Notes under the pieces: model-generated
Told to the model about the DNA's origin: nothing
The model's database searches: none
Seen by the model: only the letters and a program-made list of their open reading frames with translations
Shown here: positions 57,940 to 64,000 of the stretch, piece after piece
Position numbering within the stretch: the first letter of the stretch is position 1
Layout of the letters: each line of letters starts with the position of its first letter
Assembly (NCBI GenBank): GCA_014607495.2
Contig: CP053153.1
Coordinates: 10,416,001-10,480,000 of the forward strand
From: Carposina sasakii
Lineage: Eukaryota > Arthropoda > Insecta > Lepidoptera > Carposinidae
Length of the DNA: 64,000 bases
Direction: 5' to 3'
Position numbers and translations under genes: made by a program

Positions 57940-59144
57940 TTAGTAGTGGTGGTAGGCGGGGGCGGCGTGGGCCACGGGGGCGGTGTTATGTACGACGGCG
58001 TTGAAACTGAAACAAACAAGAATATTAATTTGTATAAAATTAAATATTTAAAGATTGAAATAAAAGAAAGCTCATAATATGTTTAATGAAGCGAGAGGGT
58101 TCACATTATTATCAAACACGCCAATGCAGATTATTGGACCAGCGCAGCGTGGTGGCTGTGTGTGGTCCTATCCCTCTATGATAGTATAACCGTGAGGTGT
58201 GGTCTAATGGTGGGAAGTTTACCAAATCGGACAAACAATTTTTTTTTAGCATTTGTGGGATTTCCATATCTTTACAACTATATGATATGCTGACGATGTA
58301 CTACATCATCATATTTATCTCGGAAAGTATCTAGTATAGATATTACGGCAATATGACTTACCCATTGTGGTCGTCAGCGCTGTACTCGACCTTGCGCACG
58401 GAGCCGTCGGGCTGCACCAGCTCGTAGTAGCCATGCACGGCGTCCCCGTCGCGGCTCTCGTGCTGAGACTTGTGGTCGCCGGTGTGCGGGTCGGCCACGG
58501 AGTACGCGAAGTCGTATTTAGGGTGCGCCTGGAAATATACGTCACTGAATATTAAATCGACGTCGTATTATTAAACAATCAAAAGAGTCAATCAAAAGAG
58601 AATTTTCTGGCGCTTTAAGCTAACAATGCCACAATTTACCATAGAAGAAAGAAGTAGAATGTAGTTACTTACATATTCATCATGACCGTCGTAGTGAGCT
58701 ACAGGGGCAGCGTAGTGAGCGACAGGGGCGGCGGCGTACTGGACCGGGGCAGCGTGGAGTAAGGGAGCGGCATAGTGGGCCGGGGCAGCATAGTGGGATG
58801 GGGCGTAATGTCCCTCGTCATGGCGGACGATGCTCTGAGAGGACACGGCGTGTCCATGGCCGAGGAGACCGGCGCTGGCTGCGGCCACTAGGGCTCCGAA
58901 GGCGATGATCTAGAAATGATTGAATGTTAATAATTATTCTTTTTTTTTGGGTTGTTTAGCCTCGTCTCATATTTCCAGGTTTCTAGGTTTAATGTAAAAA
59001 TATTTAAAGTATTATAAAGTTATAAACAATTCTTGTTTTCTGGCACTAGCTACGTCAATAAGCCGCACTACTATTTCAATCTCTTCATGCTTGCGTGATA
59101 TGTTTTTTTTAAAATATTTTTTTGTAACTCACTTTGCTGAACAT
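57940..59144 (-). CDS. RR-2 cuticular protein with Tyr-Ala-Ala-Pro repeats (160 aa)
   Basis: Exons (minus strand) are 59133-59144, 58673-58909, 58362-58528 and 57940-58006, totalling 483 coding bases. The gene is compact, with introns of 223, 144 and 355 bases. The signal peptide is MFSK plus [13 protein letters not shown]. Exon 2 has [13 protein letters not shown], then HYAP, HYAAP and VAHYAAP units, ending YDGHDEY. The R&R domain starts at [18 protein letters not shown] (about residue 85) and contains [20 protein letters not shown]. It ends [17 protein letters not shown], differing from the sixth gene only at Ser for Thr within the exon. The tail is [14 protein letters not shown]. An AATAAA polyadenylation signal overlaps the stop region (minus-strand TAATAAAATAATAAAC). 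Confidence 0.95.
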
Positions 59145-59195
59145 GTTGGTTGTACGAAACTAGAGCAGATTGATGTCAATGGTCCTGCATTATGG

Positions 59196-59202
59196 TTTTA
59201 TA
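59196..59202 (-). promoter_or_regulatory. TATA box of seventh cuticle gene
   Basis: TATAAAA on the minus strand, about 52 bases before the ATG at 59144, followed by TTGACATCAAT in the leader as in the sixth gene. Confidence 0.7.
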
Positions 59203-59549
59203 GAACACGGTCGCCGCGTGTGTGCGGTGGGGCGGAGAAATGTGACCGCCTTGACTCTGTAACTCTGACATGTCTTGAAGGTCACATTTCCGATAGTAAT
59301 GAGAGTAGTTAGGGACTTTACACATGACTGATGGCTTATTGTGGGTTGCATATGGGATTTATAAGATGCCTTTAAAAATAAGATCTTATTTTTAAAAGAT
59401 GGGCATAGTCGGTATCTTGCTGGTTGACACGAAGATCTAGTTACAAAGATTAGAATAGAAAATTAAGGTTAAAACTAAAAATAAATATAGATCAATTTAA
59501 GATTCAGTGTTAGGGGCAAGAATGATATATATAATCATACATATAATCA

Positions 59550-60115
59550 CGCCTTTATCCCTTACGGGGTAGGCAGGGGGTCTACTCTGAAATGCCGCTT
59601 CCGAATTCCGAAGCCCGACCGAATCGAAGCCTTTGACAGCCTTTGACCCTACTACGAAATTGCTTCGGATTCATTCATCTGAGTTCACAGCTAATTCGGA
59701 ACCATAGAGAATAATTCACATTGACTAATATCATAAGCTTTTTATTATCTAGCTTTATACCTGTCAAATAGAGTTCGATCGGACCGAATGAAAAAACGGT
59801 GCGACTGATCCGATCGAAGGAAGTTCGTAGTAGGAAACACCTCCATATTCGGCCGATACTTCGTTTTTAGTCACTTCAGAGTAGACCTTCAGAGCACCAA
59901 GGGCCGATATGATGCTTAGAACCATATGGTGCCTTCTGACCAAACCTTTTGAAGGTATAGTTGAGATGTACAAGTTCGGTTAGTACGAGTAGTGACAGGT
60001 GGTCAGCCCATCGCCTACAAAACATCAAGACCCTCTTGTCCTTCTACTAACTTGTACAGTATGTCCGGGAAGAGAAGCAGCTGTAGTATTATACGTTTTT
60101 TTTACTCCCAGAGTA
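59550..60115 (+). mobile_element. Family C retroposon, long copy
   Basis: CCTTTATCCCTTACGGGGTAGG, AGAGCACCAAGGGCCGATAT, CCATATGGTGCC, GGTGGTCAGCCCATCGCCTA and CTTGTCC..CAGTATGTCCGGGAAGAGAAGCAG match 31880-32139 in the opposite orientation. About 270 extra bases follow the first block. The low-coordinate side starts after an ATATA-rich stretch. Confidence 0.7.
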
Positions 60116-60597
60116 GAGTAGAGCATAAAAGAACATTAAGAATATTAAGTTTTAACAGGTGTTTCAAAATTACATAACGTAAAACTAAATACGACGGTAG
60201 GCTCCCCCATTACCACGTGGGACTTAATAGGCTAACTGATGAAAAGTGGGTGTGTAATTTGCACACTTCTGCCCAACCTCTTTGGAGGATAATAGGCGTA
60301 ACTATATGTATGTATGTAAAACCAAATACCAGTATTGTTTCCCTAATTCGTGGATTAGTGTGGGGTGACCCTTAATCGTATATCCGTATGAATTAGGTGG
60401 GCGTCGATGGCGCGTGTCCACGGACTTAGTTCCGTTTCGGAGTTATGTATTTGTGTAGGCCAGTATGAATATCGATGAAAATTATTTGATATACACATTT
60501 AGGAAACCTTGCCTACACTTTCTTGTATATAATTTATTATTATAGCGTAGTAGAATTTTGAAATAATTAAAATGTTTTATTTTTATTGATGCTGATG

Positions 60598-60935
60598 CTG
60601 CATTTCTTTCCGTGCACGTCGTAAGAGTCGAGTAAGAAACTCAGGGGTATTCTCTCAGGCTATAAACTAGCAACTTATTGTCACTGATAATATTTAACAT
60701 CAGCCCATGTAGTATGACCTGCGAAACACGATCGACATTTAGCCTGTCAAAATACGATAAGTATAGCTGCCATGTTGAATTTTGTAGAGACGTTAAGATA
60801 TCGTAAGACACGATATCCACGATGCGTGGTCATGCTAGGGGGGTTGACCCGGTTATGCTAAACGTGGCTATAAGAATCTTTGTGATCTGCAGCTCTAGCT
60901 ACACCATTTTGAACACAGCTGTCTGAATATGTATA
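60598..60935 (+). repeat. Dispersed repeat family A copy, interrupted
   Basis: TGCACGTCGTAAGAGTCGAG, TTCTCTCAGGC, AACTTATTGTCACTGATA and GGTTATGCTAAACGTGGCTA..GATCTGCAG are in family order. About 150 unrelated bases lie between the halves (60700-60840). Confidence 0.65.
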
Positions 60936-61470
60936 TTTATTAATTATATCTACATTTATGCTTCATTATTTTGTAACGGATACTTATGATTAAATTAACA
61001 GTTAACCAGATGATACTTTACAAAAAAGTTTTGTTAACCTCCTATTCAGCAACACAGTAAGATCGAAAGTGATGATTCTATCAGCGATGACGCAGGTACC
61101 TTGAACTTGATGCTTCATGCAGCATGGCTAACAACCAGCGAAGAGTTCGCTCACCTTTCACATTAGCTTATCATTGTATCATAGTTTGTAACGGTTTCGA
61201 TCGCAACAAGATTTACTTTTATATCGACGCGACGCGACTGCGACGCGACTCGTTTTTTACTATTGTAATTTGAAATTTTGTTAAAAAGGATTTCAAATAT
61301 ACTAGTAGATATTGTTAGGTATTGTTATTGTAATGTCAATTTAAAAAAATAATATACAAAGACGGTATAATATAGTAATAATCCCAATAATAAAGTCTCT
61401 ATATATATATTGTAGAGCATAGTTTTACTGAAAGCATCATGAATATTGTACCACACACGACTAAGATAAA

Positions 61471-61682
61471 TTATATTATTTTTATTAGTAAAATGCTCTA
61501 CATAAAATAACTAGTGTATAGCATCGGGATGAAAAATAACGTTGCCAATATGTAAATTTAGAAAAGAGATTGTAAAATTGTAATAAGTAATTGATGTGGC
61601 TCAGCACTGAGGAATGCAAGACCACCCGACCCGGGTAGGAATTTATATTATTTTTATTAGTAAAATGCTCTACATAAAATAA
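61471..61682 (+). repeat. Fragment bracketed by 40-bp perfect direct repeats
   Basis: TTATATTATTTTTATTAGTA and the next 20 bases occur identically at 61471-61510 and 61643-61682. Between them, GGGATGAAAAATAACGTTGC matches the tRNA-like repeat at 36867-36926 in reverse, followed by GGCTCAGCACTGAGG. Confidence 0.7.
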
Positions 61683-61721
61683 TTTAAAAAAAATTATACC
61701 TATAAGTTTTCAGATAGATCA

Positions 61722-61850
61722 GCTGCATGTCGTTAAGAGTCGACAAAGGAACTGGGGCATTCTCTAGGTAATGAGCTAGTAACCTATAACATTTACACCT
61801 GACCTCGCTATGCTAAACATGGCTGTGGCCGGGATCTCCTTAATGAGCCT
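61722..61850 (+). repeat. Family A fragment abutting the foldback
   Basis: GCTGCATGTCGTTAAGAGTC, ATTCTCTAGGTAATGAGCTAG and GCTATGCTAAACATGGCTG..GATCTCC are family A blocks. The repeat stops where the foldback begins. Confidence 0.6.
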
Positions 61851-62552
61851 ACAAAGAAAATCTATCAGACGATATAAAAGGCAGTTCGGTAATAGTTTTA
61901 AAAAAAATTATACATATAATACATATATTCAATATAATCAGTAAATTTATATTTATTTTACCAATTTTTGAACAATGGCCTTGCGTGTAGTGGCTACATA
62001 TTAAAACTATAAGCGAGTCATGCGCCGACTATCTAAACAGCTATCGTGATGTAAACAATGCAATACATTCCTATGGCCTTTCTATTAAACCTGACCCACT
62101 TTGTCTAGCTATATGCCCAATTTATGTATATTATCTTAGTTTAGGTAAAACTTACCCCATTTCGAAAATGTAGGTATGTATGTGTGTAAGTTTACACATG
62201 CAAATTACAAACAATTCATCATACTTTATATTATACATATTGTAGGCATATATCTAAACTAAGATAATATACATAAATTGGGTATATAGCTAGACAAAGT
62301 GGGTCAGGTTTAATAGAAAGGCCATAGGAATGTATTGCATTGTTTACATCGCGATAGCTGTTTAGATAGTCGGTGCATGACTTGCTTATAGTTTTAATAT
62401 GTAGGGCCACTACACGCAAGGCAATTGTTCAAAAATCGGTAAAAAATTTGTTAAATAAACATAATTTTACTGATTATATTGAACATATTTTATAATATTT
62501 TTTTAAACTATTACGGAACTGCCTTTTATATCATTTGATAGATTTTCTTTGT
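61851..62552. mobile_element. Foldback element, ~295-bp arms, ~111-bp spacer
   Basis: Arms 61851-62143 and 62255-62552 are inverted copies of about 95% identity by eye (ACAAAGAAAATCTATCAGA..., CCTATGGCCTTTCTATTAAA, TATTATCTTAGTTTA). A transcript through this region would form a long double-stranded hairpin. No coding sequence is present. Confidence 0.9.
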
Positions 62553-63584
62553 CTTTGCACATAAAAATCTGCAAATTAAATATCTATTTATGATATTATT
62601 AGCCATTAATAGTTCTAAAACCAAATGTACAACATAGATAACCTGGCGATATATGTAATTTTAATCGCACAAAATATGTAGTACCTAACTCTTATTCTCT
62701 CATTACTTTTCAAACAAATCATAAAGTGCATTAAAATGTATTAAATTTTTTCCTTTACCGAAAACAGGCAAAGGATTATGGAGCCTATTATTCACTTTCA
62801 AAATTAATCTGATTATATTCACTGGAAAAATACACAATGGCTTTTTAGTAGCTCGTATGTAGCGTGCCCTATTGAACGGTCATAGTAGCTCGTATATAGC
62901 GTGCCTTATTGCTTTATATTTATCGCAACATTTAGTGTAATACTCTCTCAGGGACGACGGTTAATTGTCATGATTAAGTGGTGTAAGTGGTTCGGCGCCG
63001 ATTATTACAAGATATTTTAATTAAGCAAGTACCTAAGTTGTTGTATATTAACCATACTAATTAATATAAAGTATAATTATTATATGTAACTAATAAACTT
63101 TAGACAAGCAATTATATTCATTTTCGACTCTAAACCTAGTTTTTTGTAAGTAAATTTTTATTACTGTCTTAATTCTAGTATGTTTAAAAAATACTTTACT
63201 TACTTTACCTTTTTAAGTAGTTAAAAAAGTAACATTTTCGAGATCTTCAGGGTTTTTGATTGTGTAGGTACTTACTCAAATATTAAGGACGAGATGTATC
63301 TCGTATCACCGTATTCATCGCACATTAACTAACGATTGACCTAGAGATCTGTAAACTTTTTGACACCTGTCAATGTTGAACTATGTCCAATATCTTTAAA
63401 TACATTTTAACTCACTTTTAGATTGATGTCGCGATATATTAGTCTGATATTTCTATATCAGAAAGCAAAAATTATAAATCATGACAAGATATTGATCGAT
63501 TAACTAATTATGCAGGTCTACATGACTTTGTATCAGCCAGCAAGTAATAGGTTAAAATTGATCTGATATTATTATCATAATTAG
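62553..63584. other. Intergenic, no gene seen
   Basis: AT-rich. A short direct repeat (AGTAGCTCGTATRTAGCGTGCC) occurs at 62849 and 62885. Nothing else is visible. Confidence 0.4.
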
Positions 63585-63725
63585 GTGTGGGTAGCAGCGC
63601 CTCCTGTGTTGACAACATACCCGCCTGCCCAGCGTGTTGACTACGGGCAAAAACCACCCTATGGCAGGAGACCTGTGGTGTAACTCAGGGAAGGCCCAAG
63701 TCCAGCAGTGGGTTGCAATAGGCTG
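63585..63725 (+). mobile_element. Family B retroposon fragment
   Basis: GGTAGCAGCGCCTCCTGTGT, GCCCAGCGTGTTGACTACGG and CAAGTCCAGCAGTGGGTTGC match the 3' half of 44989-45232. Its flank to 64000 shows nothing further. Confidence 0.75.
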
Positions 63726-64000
63726 ACTTGTAAACAACAAATATATACTTTTTTGTAAACCTAAAAATTTTCGTCACTTTTTCCTATATTATTTTTACTC
63801 GGAATACAAGTAAGAGCAAGCAAAAAATACAAAAAAATATATGATAGTTTTATTTCAAAAGTTTTAGTTTTCAATATACAGAATCAATGTCACTATTAAA
63901 AACGAAAAAAGAAATATAACTGAGACTAGAAAATTAAGTAAACTACTGTCAAATTAGCATGGCTTTCCTGAAGGCAGGATGATGTAAGTCAGGGGCGATG

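Noticed and set aside
61471..61682. Tiny LTR element
   Set aside because: The 40-bp repeats lack TG..CA ends, a primer-binding site and a polypurine tract.

Overview
The window looks like lepidopteran (moth or butterfly) nuclear DNA. It is AT-rich with sparse, intron-split genes. It holds a tandem cluster of cuticular protein genes and many retroposons and small DNA transposons of the kinds common in Lepidoptera. I worked by eye, with no database search. Gene models rest on splice sites, reading-frame phase and domain recognition. Transposon calls rest on terminal inverted repeats (TIRs) and target-site duplications (TSDs) read directly from the sequence.

Host genes: seven cuticular protein genes carrying the Rebers and Riddiford (R&R) chitin-binding domain, all on the minus strand: 4035-6675, 12435-14505, 15366-18747, 30598-32700, 42463-44739, 50285-53154 and 57940-59144. 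All have the same four-exon plan. Exon 1 codes only four residues and ends in Lys. Exon 2 holds the rest of the signal peptide and a variable low-complexity region. Exon 3 carries most of the R&R domain, and exon 4 starts inside its last G-F-[ND]-A motif. Intron phases are 0, 0, 2 in every gene, and each has a TATA box about 55-80 bases before the ATG. The first two genes are a diverged pair with poly-Ser/Glu blocks and charged tails. The third is 28% histidine. The last four are classic RR-2 proteins with Ala-Ala-Pro or His/Tyr repeats. The products are expected to be secreted and bind chitin together in the cuticle.

Mobile DNA fills most of the rest. The largest element is a 4528-bp DNA transposon (23430-27957) with perfect 34-bp TIRs, a 4-bp TSD and a frameshifted transposase gene. 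hAT-like non-autonomous elements with 8-bp TSDs lie at 5289-6080, 5505-5774, 7808-8222, 16000-16592 and 20782-21272, and a further element with an 8-bp TSD at 51746-51990. A TA-target MITE at 1511-1866 has its empty site preserved in an inverted paralogous repeat near 46107. Non-LTR retrotransposon pieces, tRNA-derived SINEs, foldback elements and several tandem arrays of about 115-130 bp account for much of the remainder.

The most notable points are the poly-Ser/acidic R&R pair, the histidine-rich R&R protein, near-identity of the R&R exon (running into the intron) between the last two genes, the transposon with intact ends, and the datable nested insertions. I found no tRNA or rRNA gene, CRISPR array or bacterial-type operon.
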